A stretch of 64,000 bases of DNA from Hyphomonadaceae bacterium JAD_PAG50586_4 (GTDB lineage Bacteria; Pseudomonadota; Alphaproteobacteria; Caulobacterales; Aquidulcibacteraceae). Positions 1 to 9,618 of this stretch are shown in pieces (the first letter of the stretch is position 1; each line of letters begins with the position of its first letter). The notes beneath the pieces were generated by a model. The model worked only from the letters and a program-made list of their open reading frames with translations, ran no database searches and was not told where the DNA came from. A program made the position numbers and the translations under genes. Location: assembly GCA_023242925.1 (NCBI GenBank), contig CP096134.1, forward strand, positions 2,189,501 through 2,253,500, read 5' to 3'.

Positions 1-190
1 TTTTTCCACGAATGAGGTCGTCATAGAAGCGCAATTGGCGACCGTTGTGATCGGTGAGAACCACGTTTGGAAAGTAATCGGCGCGCCATCGCGTCTGCTG
101 CTGGGACATCGCAGATTGCGGCATGAGCATCAGCGCAGCGCTCGCAAGCGCTGACGCGATGCGCGTCCAGAACGGCCAGTTCCTCATCAT
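1..190 (-). CDS. SCO1/SenC family copper chaperone-like protein, N-terminal part only
   Basis: Only the first 63 residues are present; the rest lies beyond the left edge of the window. The protein opens with a signal peptide or membrane anchor (hydrophobic stretch ALASAALMLMPQSAMS), followed by YFPNVVLTDHNGRQLRFYDD, the usual entry to the thioredoxin-like fold of SCO proteins, which bind copper and help metallate cuproenzymes. The CxxxC and His copper ligands would be outside the window. The ATG at 188-190 overlaps the TGA of the multicopper oxidase (ATGA), so the two are probably translationally coupled. Pairing with a copper oxidase supports a copper-delivery role. A second SCO gene lies at 15851-16450. 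Confidence 0.75.
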   Translation of the reverse strand, partial: MMRNWPFWTRIASALASAALMLMPQSAMSQQQTRWRADYFPNVVLTDHNGRQLRFYDDLIRGK

Positions 191-2464
191 CGCGCCGTCG
201 GCAGGTCGAGCGAGGGCTCGTAATAGACACCTTCCCAATCCGCGATCGGCGTTGGGATGGCGATTGCCTGCCCAGGATTGCGATTGTCCCAGCGCAACAG
301 CATCGAGTGATCCTCGTGCATGGTGTTATGGCAATGCTCCATGTAGGTGCCGAGGAATTCACGGAACCTCACCAGCACTTCCACACGGCTCGTGGTGTGC
401 GGCCCGGCGCCGACACGATAGACGTCTTTGCGCGCCCCCGTTCCCATGCCGGCGGCGGCGCACCGTCACGGCTCAAGATCCGCCCTTCCTCAAAGTGCAC
501 GTGCACCGGATGGGCCCAGCCGTCGCCGGATTCAAATTCCCAGACCTCCCAACGATTGTTGGTGGTCGCGACCGATACGCGGTGTGGGTCAAAGCCCAGA
601 CCGACGTCGCCATCAACGCGAATGGTCCATGGCATTTCATCGGTGTTGCCGCTGCGGCCGAAGTCGAACGTACGCCTGCGCGCGCTGTTGATCTCGGCTT
701 GAGAGACTTGCGGCAACGGCACCATTTGGCGCCCGCCCTCTTCATACATGGCAGGATCCATGCTGCGGTCGACGCCGCCATAAGCCTGCACCCGAAATTC
801 CATGATGCGACCGACGCCGGGATCGCCCTGATAGCGGCCGCTGAAAGCTTCCGCGATCGGCACCGTGTCGCCGGGGCGACGACCGTCGCGATGCTCAAGC
901 AAATTGACGAGATAAAGCCGCGCGCCTGGCGTGAACTGGCTGAAATCGACGACGATGTCGTAGCGCTCGGCGATCGCTTGTTCTGGCAGTGTCTGCGATT
1001 CCGAATTCGGGAAGCGCACCGTGTGCTGCATGATGTTGCCATCGTTGGCGATCATGTGGAACGGAACAGGCTGGCCCAATTGATTGACCAGCGCGAGCTG
1101 GAAGTTGCGCGACACGCTGCCGTTGAGAATGCGAAAGCGATAACGACGCGCGCGTACGTCCATAAAGGGACGCCAAGTCCAGTTGACCAAAACCTGGTCG
1201 CCCAAGAACCCGTCCAGATTGAAGATATTGAACCAAAGCTGGCCTGCAGCATCCCACGCCTTGTCGGCGACGACGAGGTTCACATCGTAATCGCGATTGC
1301 CCCAATCGAGCGCCGTGCCGCTTGGAAAGCACAGGTTTGGATTGTTGGCGTTTGCATAATTGCAGCGCAGCCCTTCGCGACCGCGATCGATGGAACTGTA
1401 GATGTTCATCATCGCCGCATTGCCCTTGTACACGTTTTGCGCTGTGTAATCGAGCATGTGATCGTGGAACCAAAGCGTGCTTTGGGTCTCGCGCCAATCG
1501 CCGCGAATGCGGGTAATGCCGCCCGCGCCATCGGGATAGCCTGCGCGATTGTCGGTGGCGCCAGTGTTAATCGTGTCATGCCCCGCCAGCACCATCGGCC
1601 AGTGATAATCGTAAAACTGGCCCGGGAAGAAGAATGCTGCGGCGAAACCGTCGCTTTCGGCAGGATTGTGACCGTTGTGCTGGTGGGTGGTGATCGTGTT
1701 GGCGCCGAATCCGTTGTTCGCCGACGGGTCGACCGGAAGCGCATTGAAATGGCGGAATAGAACTGGCTCGCCGATCCGCGCCATCAAAAGCTTGGGCGGC
1801 ATCGTGCCATCGAAGGTCCAGACCGAGTTGCGATTCTGAACGGGAAAACTCGGATGAAACCGCACCTCGGTGCCGCGCGTCGTTCCGCCGTTATAATAGA
1901 GACCTCCGTTGCGCCGGAATTCGCCGACCGCATAACCATGTCTTTGCCAAGCGTCGCGCAATCCACGATTTGCGCGCGCGCCCGCTTGCGCGGATTGAAA
2001 ATAGACGCGCGGCGTAAACTCCTCCCAACGTTGGTGCGCGAACCACTCGCCGGGGGGACGACCTTCAACCGAACTCGTCGCCAGCGGACGCACACAAGAG
2101 CCAACGAGGTTGGCCCAATAAGAACCGCGACTCTGATTGGCCTCTCGCGTCGGCAATGGCGACAGGGGCTGACGCAAAAAGGTATCGAGCGCTGCGCTAT
2201 TGGGCGTGCCGGCGCAGCCGCTGGCTGATGGCAAGGGGTGCACGTGAGACACGGCGCCGTGGGCATCGGCTGGGTGCCAAATTCTTCGAACAGCATCAGC
2301 GGTTGGCTAAAGGGCGCTGCACCGAAAGTTGGACTAGGGGCACCACCGGTGGGAACATCGTAGTCGCGCGCGCGCGCGGGACCTGCGACAGCGAGCGCCG
2401 AAGCCAGCACCCCACCTAATACAATATTCTTGAATTGCTCGATCAGCCTAAGACGCGCACTCAT
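187..2464 (-). CDS. Multicopper oxidase, periplasmic (two apparent frameshifts)
   Basis: Laccase-like multicopper oxidase, about 759 residues once two breaks are repaired. A signal peptide (LGGVLASALAVAGPARA, cleavage before RDYDVP) follows the ATG at 2464. The four copper-ligand motifs appear in order: HQHNGH, WFHDHM, HPVHVHFEEG and, near the C-terminus, HCHNTMHEDHSM with the type 1 Cys and Met. The reading frame breaks at a GGGG run (2235-2238) and at a CCCCC run (about 434-438). Adding one base to each restores a continuous frame, with codons GCx-CCC-Pro-Leu and Arg-Gly-Ala-Arg-Lys-Asp across the joins. All catalytic motifs are kept, so sequencing error is likelier than decay. It lies downstream of an ECF sigma / anti-sigma pair. 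The substrate (phenolics, Cu(I), Mn(II)) cannot be read from the sequence. Confidence 0.85.
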
Positions 2465-2538
2465 TCCAACACCCCAGCTTTCCACGCAGCCCAGCAGCGC
2501 ACATGGAACCCAGGAATTTTGGGAACAATTTATTATTA

Positions 2539-2555
2539 AGCGAACGTAATTCGCT
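2539..2555. other. Small inverted repeat upstream of the multicopper oxidase
   Basis: AGCGAA-CGTAA-TTCGCT forms a 6-bp inverted repeat with a 5-base spacer, in the 140-base gap between the anti-sigma gene and the oxidase. On the minus strand it is followed by an A/T-rich run (TAATAATAAATTG). It could be a weak terminator after the anti-sigma gene or an operator for the oxidase. The sequence does not decide between them. Confidence 0.3.
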
Positions 2556-2604
2556 CATTGAGGGAACTCGGCGCTTATCAACCAGTTAGAGGCTGTTTGC
2601 CGTC

Positions 2605-3291
2605 TTAATTCGCGGTGTTTGGTGCGCGCCGGCGCGAAAGGGCAACGCGTTCTTGATCGATGTCGAGCACTTCAACCCGTCCAAGGCCCATGATCGCGGC
2701 GTCGAGCACAGAGTTCGCGCCCGCAGGGACATAGGCTTCTGGACGAGCCGCAGCTGCGCTGACGACCATGCGCCACGCGTCAGCCTCGCTCCGACACGCC
2801 AGCACATCTGTACTGTGTGTGTCACGCGTCAGCCGAAACTGCCGGCACAATTGGCCCGCTTCGGTTTGCAAAGAGAGCACGACTTCAAACGAGCCCGCGC
2901 CAACCTGGCGCACCGCGCCACTCGGCGCAGTCTCCAGCAGATGTGCTTGCTGTGGGGTAATTTCATAAGCTCTATGCATCGGCTCTGGAGTTCCAGCCCA
3001 TCGGCTGACGAACGCGCCGAAAAGCATGGAAGCTGCGATTGCAGCGCATTGCGTCGCCCAGCGCTTCCTCCCGGTTACGCGTCCGTTGCGTATTGTGGTG
3101 GCGGCGACAGCGTCTGTCTCGTTGTTCAATACTGGCGGCAAAGCGCGCTTCAACAGAATGTCGGTTGCACGCATGCGCTCCAACCGAGCCGCCGCGCCCT
3201 TATCACGACGTAGCATTTCTTCAACGTGTGCGCGCTGCTCAGCATCCAGTTCGTTGTCCAAAAATGCGCTGATCAACTCATCATTGAGCAT
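2605..3291 (-). CDS. Membrane anti-sigma factor
   Basis: About 228 residues. The cytosolic N-terminus (ISAFLDNELDAEQRAHVEEM) matches the anti-sigma fold that binds ECF sigma factors; I see no HxxxCxxC zinc motif. A single membrane segment follows (about residues 80-100, CAAIAASMLFGAFVSRWAG), then a periplasmic C-terminal domain with two Cys residues. It starts at the end of the ECF sigma gene: the junction reads GTGATG, so either the GTG (3294) or the ATG (3291) could start it, both overlapping the sigma stop. Expected role: hold the neighbouring sigma factor until an envelope signal arrives. The signal is unknown. Confidence 0.8.
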   Translation of the reverse strand: MLNDELISAFLDNELDAEQRAHVEEMLRRDKGAAARLERMRATDILLKRALPPVLNNETDAVAATTIRNGRVTGRKRWATQCAAIAASMLFGAFVSRWAGTPEPMHRAYEITPQQAHLLETAPSGAVRQVGAGSFEVVLSLQTEAGQLCRQFRLTRDTHSTDVLACRSEADAWRMVVSAAAARPEAYVPAGANSVLDAAIMGLGRVEVLDIDQERVALSRRRAPNTAN

Positions 3292-3812
3292 CACTTGCCT
3301 CTTCGCATGGGGACAACAACGCTGCGCTGCATGGCCGTCGATAGCGCCGCACGCGCCCTGGACAATCGGCTCATGATCGTGCCGATCGGTACGCCAAGTG
3401 TTTCGGCCGCTTGCGCATAGGAAAGGTCTTCAAGCACGATCAGTGCGAGAACGACGCGTTGATCCTCTGTCAACGCGCCGAACGCTGCGCGAACGGCGCG
3501 CATCTCGTCGCGCATCTCGACAATTTCACGTCCGTCCTCGCCCGGCAGATCGCCATCGCCGAGCGCTTCAAATGAAGTGTGTTTTTGGGCGCGCCGCATA
3601 TCAATCCAACGGTTTTGGATAATCTTGAACATCCACGAATCGAGTCGACGACCAGATTCAAATCCACCCCAATTGCGCAACGCGCGCTCCACCGCCGAAT
3701 GCAAAAGGTCCTCGGCGGAATCCTGGCGCCCCGTCAACGCCAGCGCAAAGCGTCTCAGTCGCGGCAGCAGCGACACGAGTTCGGCTCGGAAGGCAAAGCT
3801 GTCCGTTTTCAT
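3291..3812 (-). CDS. ECF-family RNA polymerase sigma factor
   Basis: 173 residues, the usual size for an ECF sigma factor, with region 2 (AEDLLHSAVERALRNW...SWMFKIIQNRWIDMRR) and region 4 (ALTEDQRVVLALIVLEDLSY...LGVPIGTIMSRLSRAR) and no sigma region 1 or 3. It heads a minus-strand unit: sigma, anti-sigma, multicopper oxidase, SCO protein. It is transcribed divergently from the subtilisin-like protease gene, making both directions candidate targets. By analogy with other ECF systems it probably drives its own promoter (inference). Confidence 0.9.
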   Translation of the reverse strand: MKTDSFAFRAELVSLLPRLRRFALALTGRQDSAEDLLHSAVERALRNWGGFESGRRLDSWMFKIIQNRWIDMRRAQKHTSFEALGDGDLPGEDGREIVEMRDEMRAVRAAFGALTEDQRVVLALIVLEDLSYAQAAETLGVPIGTIMSRLSRARAALSTAMQRSVVVPMRRGK

Positions 3813-3909
3813 CCCTCAGAACGACTACGCTTGACGCACGCTTCTATTCCCGCACGGTAGTATTCGCCTGATCTGTTTGCGCGACGCAACAAGACACGTG
3901 GTGGGTGAA
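3813..3909. promoter_or_regulatory. Divergent promoter region, ECF sigma gene / protease gene
   Basis: The 97-base gap between divergent genes must hold both promoters. On the minus strand GGAATA, 15 bases, then CGTAGT loosely resembles an ECF-type -35 (GGAA) and -10 (CGT) pair, compatible with autoregulation. This is a visual match only. Confidence 0.35.
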
Positions 3910-5298
3910 ATGGCCCGACTTGCCTCTCTTATAGGGTGTGCGCTCGTCATAAGCGCACTCTGCTTGGGATCGCTTGGCTTGGCGCTTTCCAGCGATGCGG
4001 CGTGGGCGTCGGGCCGCGACGACGCCGATGACGGCCCCGATTTCGACGATCACGACAATTCTGGTTCGGGCAGCGGCGACTGGGATGACGATTTCGACGA
4101 CGATTCCAGCGGCCCGGGCGGCGGCGCCGATTGGGCCGATGAGCCCGACGATTCCGATGGGGACCAATACGACGACGAGGATGAAGATCTGCACGCGCGC
4201 CGCGGCGATGACGACGATCGCCACGATGGTGACGACCGGTCCCGCGAGGTCGGAAGCGTTGAGCGCGCAAACAGCGAACACGTGCTCTATTCTGTCGAGT
4301 ACGACGATCAATGGGGCGAGTATGTGCCCGACGAGGTCGTTCTTGTCGGCGCAGCTTCCGATGTTGACCGAGCGCGCGGTATCGGTTTTCGCGAACTCAG
4401 CAGACATCGCCTGGAAAGCGGCGGCATCGTTGCGCGTTTGCGTATCCCGCGCCGCGTGTCGGTGACTGAGGCCGCCGCTGCACTCGCACAAGCTGCGCCA
4501 AATGCTCTTGTCACGCCCAATTCAGTCTATCGAAGCGCCGCGTCTGAAGCTTCCCCAGCGCCAGCGGCGGCTCGTCCCCCTTCCCGCCTACAAGGCGCGC
4601 TGGGCATTATAGACACAGGTGTCGATGTATCTGCGCTGCCAGCTTCAAACGCAGTTCTCAGTCAGCGCGCTTTCGCCGGCGCGCGTGCGATCGCCAGACC
4701 GCACGGTTCGGCCGTTGCAGCGATTGCCATTCAGAACGGCTCACACGTCCACGTCGCCGATGTTTTCGGCGAGAGCGAAGACGGCGCCTTGGCGGCGTCG
4801 ACCGAACGTATCGTTGCCGCGCTCGATTGGATGATAGCCAATCGCGTCGCGGTCGTGAACATCAGCGTGCAAGGGCCCAACAACGCAATCCTTGGAGAAA
4901 TGGTGCGACGCGCCGTCGATGGCGGCCATATCATTGTCGCCGCAGCCGGCAATGGCGGTCCAGCCGCACGCCCGACCTTCCCGGGGGCCTTCGACGGGGT
5001 GCTGGCCATCACGGCAATCGACACACAGGGGCGTCCCTACATCCGCGCAAATCGCGGCGCCTATATTGATTTCGCAGCGCTTGGCGTAGATGTCCCTGTC
5101 TATCTTCGAGACGAAGCGATGCGCGTGACAGGCACCTCGTTCGCAGCGCCAATCATTGCGGCGCACGCGGCGCAAGATCTTCAGGTCCCTTCACGCGCGC
5201 AGGCGGCGGCCATCATTGCAGCGCTCCAACGCGGCGCCGACGATCTGGGCGACCCCGGTCATGATCACGTCTTTGGTTGGGGTGCAGTCCGCGACTAG
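3910..5298 (+). CDS. Secreted subtilisin-like (S8) serine protease with Asp-rich N-terminus
   Basis: 462 residues from the ATG at 3910; an upstream TTG at 3877 is in frame but less likely. A signal peptide (SLIGCALVISALCLGSLGLALSS, ending AWAS) precedes an extremely acidic segment (about residues 35-110), mostly Asp with Gly/Ser, suggestive of a disordered or metal-binding linker. The S8 catalytic domain follows with the triad Asp235 (IIDTGVD), His265 (RPHGSAVAA) and Ser410 (GTSFAAP), and the oxyanion Asn in AAAGNGG. The gene is divergent from the ECF sigma operon and ends 4 bases into the convergent gspD. It could be a cleaved-substrate or regulated-proteolysis partner of the anti-sigma, or a type II secretion substrate; both are inference. 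Confidence 0.85.
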   Translation: MARLASLIGCALVISALCLGSLGLALSSDAAWASGRDDADDGPDFDDHDNSGSGSGDWDDDFDDDSSGPGGGADWADEPDDSDGDQYDDEDEDLHARRGDDDDRHDGDDRSREVGSVERANSEHVLYSVEYDDQWGEYVPDEVVLVGAASDVDRARGIGFRELSRHRLESGGIVARLRIPRRVSVTEAAAALAQAAPNALVTPNSVYRSAASEASPAPAAARPPSRLQGALGIIDTGVDVSALPASNAVLSQRAFAGARAIARPHGSAVAAIAIQNGSHVHVADVFGESEDGALAASTERIVAALDWMIANRVAVVNISVQGPNNAILGEMVRRAVDGGHIIVAAAGNGGPAARPTFPGAFDGVLAITAIDTQGRPYIRANRGAYIDFAALGVDVPVYLRDEAMRVTGTSFAAPIIAAHAAQDLQVPSRAQAAAIIAALQRGADDLGDPGHDHVFGWGAVRD

Positions 5299-7495
5299 TT
5301 TGGTGTTGGGGGCGTGCGGCGGATCGGACGCTCATGCGTTCGCGAAGACGCAAATGGCGCCCGCCAGGGGTAAAGTGTGTAAACCTGGGCGCCACGTTGG
5401 CGAAGCGCGCCGTTGACCGAACGCGTAAGTGCTTCGGTCATGGCCTCCACGTCATCGTCATCTCGAACGATGTACGGCGTCAGCAAGATCACAAGCTCAA
5501 CTTTGTCGCCAGTGACCTCTTCAGAGCGAAACGCCGCGCCAATAAACGGCAAATCTTTGAGACCGGGGATGCCGCGCTGGTCGCGCGTGTAAGTGTCCTG
5601 CATCAGCCCGCCAATGACTGCGGTCATCCCCTCCTGCAACGAAATCTGCGTCGAGACACTGCGATTGAGGATAAGTGGGCTATTGATCGCAGCACTCGTG
5701 TTCGGCTGTTGACTGGAGACTTCCTGATAGAGCGAGATATCGATACGCCCATCGCCGTAAACGATCGGCCGCACATTCAAAATGATGCCGGTTTGCCGAT
5801 ATTGCACAGTCTGCAACACATCCGTGTCGCCGCCGCTTTGATTGTCTGAGGCGCGTTGCGAGGTGATGATGGGCACATCGATGCCCACCAATATCTCCGC
5901 CTCGTTGCCAGAACGGGTGAAGATGCGCGGTGTCGACAGGATGTTCAGATTGCGGTTCGAAGCAAACGCGTTAAGCGCGGCCTCAACGCGGCCCCTGGAG
6001 AAGACGTGCGTCGCCACAGCGCCCAGACCGCCCAATTGCCGTGATGACCCGCCCTCGGTGGTGGCGCTGAGCGTGCCGCCCGAAATGGTTTGTTCCAAGA
6101 ACCATTCGACGCCAAATCGGGTTTCATCCGTCAGCGTGACCTCAGCGATTGTCAGTTCAACGAGCACCTGGCGGGCGGGCTGATCCAATTGCACCAGTGT
6201 GTCGCGCAGACGCTGATATTCGCTCGACGTGCCGCGAAACAAGAGCCGGTTGCCTATGGCGTCCACGGTGACGCCGCCCGCGCCGCGCGGCGATGGCTGT
6301 AAAGCGGTGCGCGCCGCAGCGCCATTTGCGCCACGTCGCACGGCGATTTCGGGGGCGTTAGGTTGGCCGCAACGTCGCCGGAGACCGCACTCGGTCCAAC
6401 CAGCGCCGCCAAATCCTCCGCGCTCATGTTCTGGGCGGTATAGATGAAGAGGCCTTCGCCATTGCCTAAGGCGGACGCACGATCGAGCGTCCTTATCCAA
6501 TGGAGCGCTCGATCAAACATGCGCGCGTCGTTTGCAAACACCAGCACTTGATTGGCGTTGGGCAATGGCAGCAGAACAAGCGATCCGCCGCGCGCCTCCA
6601 ACGGGTTCTGAACGCGGTAACCCTCCGCGCGCAGGGCGAGCGTCACCTCCTCGGCGAGTTGTTCTACAGACAAGAAGACGGGCTCGACGCGTGCGATCTG
6701 GCCGTTGGCGAAGTGCGGTTGGTCAAGCTCGCGCAGCACAGCTGATGCGGCCGCGACATCACGCGCGCTGCCGCTGATCAGGAGTGTGTTGCTCTCTACA
6801 TCCGCTGTGAAGCGTACCGAGCCGCGACTGGGATAGGCTTGCTCCAGAACCGGTAGAATCGCTTCCACATCCAGCGTCGAGATCGAGAAGAATTGTAAGA
6901 CCGCCCGCGATGGCCCAGGCGTCTCCGGCCCGGTACGCGTGCGGATAAAGCTGGGCGAGCGCCCGCTCAGAACCGTATCGTCAAGAATCTGAACGCCGCC
7001 ATTATCGATCACAACGGCGAGCCCGTATTGGGCCAATGTCATCTGCGCCATGGTAAACAAACGCGCGGTCGTCACCACATCTGGGCCACGCAAGGCAATG
7101 ATGTCTTGGCGTTCCGCAACGCCTGGGCCCAAGGCGTAAGGTACGCGCAAGAGCTCGCCAAACACAGTGTCGATGAATTGGGGCACTGGTTGGGGCGGCA
7201 GACTCACCTGCAAGTCGCGCGCGTCGACAAGGGCTGTAATCTGGTCTTGGGTGGGCGACAGGCGTTGCACCTCTTGCGACGTCGCAGGTTGCGGCGCGGT
7301 CGGCGGCACAATCTCAATCACGCCACTCGGCGCCGCCGCACGCGACGATGCGATCGCCTCCGACGTGAGCGGATCCGACCTCCCCACGCCCGGCGTTGCT
7401 TGCAGACGAGGGAAAGTGGCGCATCCGGTCACGAGCAGCACGCTGGCCGCAACAATGACGAACCGCTTTCGCAATCTCCTGGGCGCCCTGGACAC
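5295..7495 (-). CDS. gspD: Type II secretion system secretin GspD, lipoprotein form (one frameshift)
   Basis: Outer-membrane secretin, about 733 residues after repair. Start chosen at the GTG (7495) behind a strong Shine-Dalgarno GGAGGA. The N-terminus carries a lipobox (LLVTGC), so the protein is probably lipidated. N0/N1-type domains follow, then the secretin core (VLVELTIAEVTL, LSTPRIFTRSGNEAEI, VPIITSQR, LQEGMTAVIGGLMQD, GIPGLKDLPFIGAAF). The frame breaks at a GGGGG run (6351-6355); one extra base joins AANLTP to PEIAVRRGANG. It is the last gene of the minus-strand gsp operon and converges with the protease gene. Confidence 0.88.
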
Positions 7496-7538
7496 GTATT
7501 CCTCCGCTAACAATGGCCTAGCACGATCGGGGCCATGC

Positions 7539-7985
7539 TCACGGTTCAATCCCCGAGGACGCGAACACACCGATCGTTCGCACCTCGCGCTGTCTGCGCA
7601 GCTCAACCGCTTGCGGCGTAATTCGCGCAACGCGCCAGCGATCTTGGTAAACGTCGCCCACGCGGAGCGCTCGCCTTTGGTGCGCTTGGGTGAAATCGAC
7701 GATCCAGACAACGAGCCCGCCGCTTTGGCTTTCGATCGCGGTGAGATCGCGTCGAAACAGAAGAGCGACGTCAGGCGGCGGCGGGCCCGTTTCAAGCACC
7801 GGCGCCGGGTTCAGTCCGAGTGCGACGAGGCGCGCTCTGGCCTCGGCGGCTTCGCCGCGGCCATGCACGATCAGGGGCTCTTCAAAGCCAGCGACGGCCT
7901 CTGCACGCGGACCAGGCGTTGTCAGGTAACCGAGCCCAATTCCGCCCAGCACGCCGCAGAGGGCCACCAAGATCGGCCCCTTCAT
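7539..7985 (-). CDS. GspC-like inner-membrane component of type II secretion
   Basis: 148 residues: one N-terminal membrane helix (ILVALCGVLGGIGLGYL), then a periplasmic segment ending in a small beta-rich domain (RALRVGDVYQDRWRVARI, AVELRR) that resembles the HR domain by which GspC contacts the secretin. The assignment rests on size, topology, that pattern and position directly before gspD; homology is weak, so a GspN- or PilP-like identity is possible. Its ATG overlaps the gspM stop (ATGA). Confidence 0.6.
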   Translation of the reverse strand: MKGPILVALCGVLGGIGLGYLTTPGPRAEAVAGFEEPLIVHGRGEAAEARARLVALGLNPAPVLETGPPPPDVALLFRRDLTAIESQSGGLVVWIVDFTQAHQRRALRVGDVYQDRWRVARITPQAVELRRQREVRTIGVFASSGIEP

Positions 7986-8551
7986 CGCACCTCGTCCTCG
8001 CCCAACATGGTCCCCGCAACGGTCACAGTAAGGCGTTGTGCGCCAGGCTCCCCGACCACGTCGATCGATTGCACGAGATAGCTGTGCTCGGTGGACTCGA
8101 ACGCCTCCAACAATGCGATGAGACAGCCCCAATCGAATGCTGCGCTGATCGTCGCCGCGTGCAGACTGACGCGGCCTTCACCAGGGTCAGGCTCCAGCAA
8201 CGCCACCTGCGCATCGGCAAAACCCGCTTGCAGCGACAAACCTTCCAGCTCCCCCAGCATCTCGTCGCGGGCCAAATCATCGCGCGATCGTCCCCAACGC
8301 CACGCTTGGCCCACAGCCAACGCCAGACGACGACGGAAAGCTTCATCGGAGAAAGTGGACACCATCGTTGCGCGTTCGCGCGCCTCCTGGGCGGCGACGT
8401 CCGCTTGGGCGGCGCTTTCACCGGCCCATTCGAGCGCATAGATCATCGCCGCTGCGCTCGCCACGACAGCAAGCAAGCCAATCCCTGCGCGTTCGCGGGG
8501 TGTGGCGGCTTGGAATTTTCTGGCTATCGCCTGAGCCGTCAACGCGATCAT
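7982..8551 (-). CDS. gspM: GspM-like type II secretion protein
   Basis: 189 residues from the ATG at 8551, which overlaps the gspL stop (ATGA) and has AAGG just upstream. Layout fits GspM: a short cytosolic N-terminus ending TPRERAGIG, a membrane helix (LLAVVASAAAMIYALEW), a helical periplasmic stretch, and a C-terminal ferredoxin-like alpha/beta segment. The TPRER motif before the helix is characteristic of GspM. In the family it stabilises GspL in the inner-membrane platform. Confidence 0.75.
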   Translation of the reverse strand: MIALTAQAIARKFQAATPRERAGIGLLAVVASAAAMIYALEWAGESAAQADVAAQEARERATMVSTFSDEAFRRRLALAVGQAWRWGRSRDDLARDEMLGELEGLSLQAGFADAQVALLEPDPGEGRVSLHAATISAAFDWGCLIALLEAFESTEHSYLVQSIDVVGEPGAQRLTVTVAGTMLGEDEVR

Positions 8552-9618
8552 CCTTGAGCCCCTGCTCGCGTTGTCGCGCATGGCGCGTCCGGGCCCGTCA
8601 CACTTGCCCTGATCTCAAAACGCCCCGCCCCAGCGATCTCGGGTAAGGCTGCGCAGAGGTGTTTGGCCTCATCAAAGGCGCGCACAACATCTCGAACCGG
8701 CGTCTCGCCGAGTGCGCCGTCGACGATTACGCTCAATTGGCCGTCGCTGACGCGCCAAGTATCGGCCCGCAAGCCGAAGCGCGCGAGCGCCTCATGCGCC
8801 TCGGTTGCGGCAATGAGCGCGTATGTTGACGCGGTCGCGCGCGCATAATCGTTTATCAATCGGTAGTTTTCGATCGCTGCGGCAAGCTCGGGATCGCTGC
8901 GAAGGGTCTGCTCGGCCGCCTCAACGCGCGCCGACTCACGCTCGGCCAGCGCGCTTGATCGCATCGCCTGACCGCAAAGCAGCGCCGTCACCGCAGCGGC
9001 GCACATAACAAGCGTCCAACAGGCTCTTTCAAGGTCGCGCCACGTGAGCGGCGACGCCACCACACGCCATCGCCACGCTGTTGCAGTCATCGCCAACGTC
9101 TCCGCGGGCGGCGGCTCGGCAGGCGCCGCAATGGCGGGATTGGCTACGCTCAGAACGAACGTGCGCCATTGTTGGACGCCGAAATCCTGGCGCCGCCAGG
9201 TGGAGGCGCAAAGGCATCCCGCTTCCCAATATTGCGCCTCTAGCCCCTCCTCGCACCGAACGATGCGCCATCCCTCGCCTGGCGTGCGCCAAACGCTTTC
9301 GGGCGACACCTGACCCAGAGGCTCGAGCGCTGCGAGCTTGCTGCGGTCCCAATACCAGATTTCGGCGCCGCGCTTTGTGCGCAAGATCAGTGCGCCAGTG
9401 TTTGCGAACGGCGCATGCGCCTCCGCGTAAGCGCGCGCTGCCTGTGCGCGCTGAGAAAAATTCAACAGCGCCGGCGCGCGGTAGATACGCAGGCGCGTCA
9501 GTGCGCGGCTCAAGATCAAGGCGCGTTCGCCAAGCGGACGCGCCACAGCCACCTTTGCAATCGCCCCGCTCTCAAGGAGCAGTCGTTGCAAGCGAGAGGG
9601 CGCTAATTGCTTGGTCAT
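8548..9618 (-). CDS. gspL: GspL-like type II secretion platform protein
   Basis: 356 residues: a long cytosolic N-terminal domain (actin-like in GspL, diverged here), a membrane helix near residues 205-225 (CWTLVMCAAAVTALLCG), a helical linker, and a C-terminal periplasmic domain (FGLRADTWRVSDGQLSVIV). In known systems GspL recruits the ATPase GspE to the membrane and pairs with GspM, the next gene. The start at 9618 overlaps gspK by 47 bases; a later start is possible. Confidence 0.72.
   Translation of the reverse strand: MTKQLAPSRLQRLLLESGAIAKVAVARPLGERALILSRALTRLRIYRAPALLNFSQRAQAARAYAEAHAPFANTGALILRTKRGAEIWYWDRSKLAALEPLGQVSPESVWRTPGEGWRIVRCEEGLEAQYWEAGCLCASTWRRQDFGVQQWRTFVLSVANPAIAAPAEPPPAETLAMTATAWRWRVVASPLTWRDLERACWTLVMCAAAVTALLCGQAMRSSALAERESARVEAAEQTLRSDPELAAAIENYRLINDYARATASTYALIAATEAHEALARFGLRADTWRVSDGQLSVIVDGALGETPVRDVVRAFDEAKHLCAALPEIAGAGRFEIRASVTGPDAPCATTRAGAQG

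Noticed and set aside
123..1760. 545-codon plus-strand ORF opposite the multicopper oxidase
   Set aside because: It is antisense to clear copper-ligand motifs and has no recognisable domain; long antisense ORFs are common in GC-rich genes.
3844..4491. Minus-strand ORF of 215 codons opposite the protease signal and acidic region
   Set aside because: Its Val/Ile/Ala runs simply reflect the complement of GAC/GAT repeats; the plus strand has a signal peptide and protease domain.
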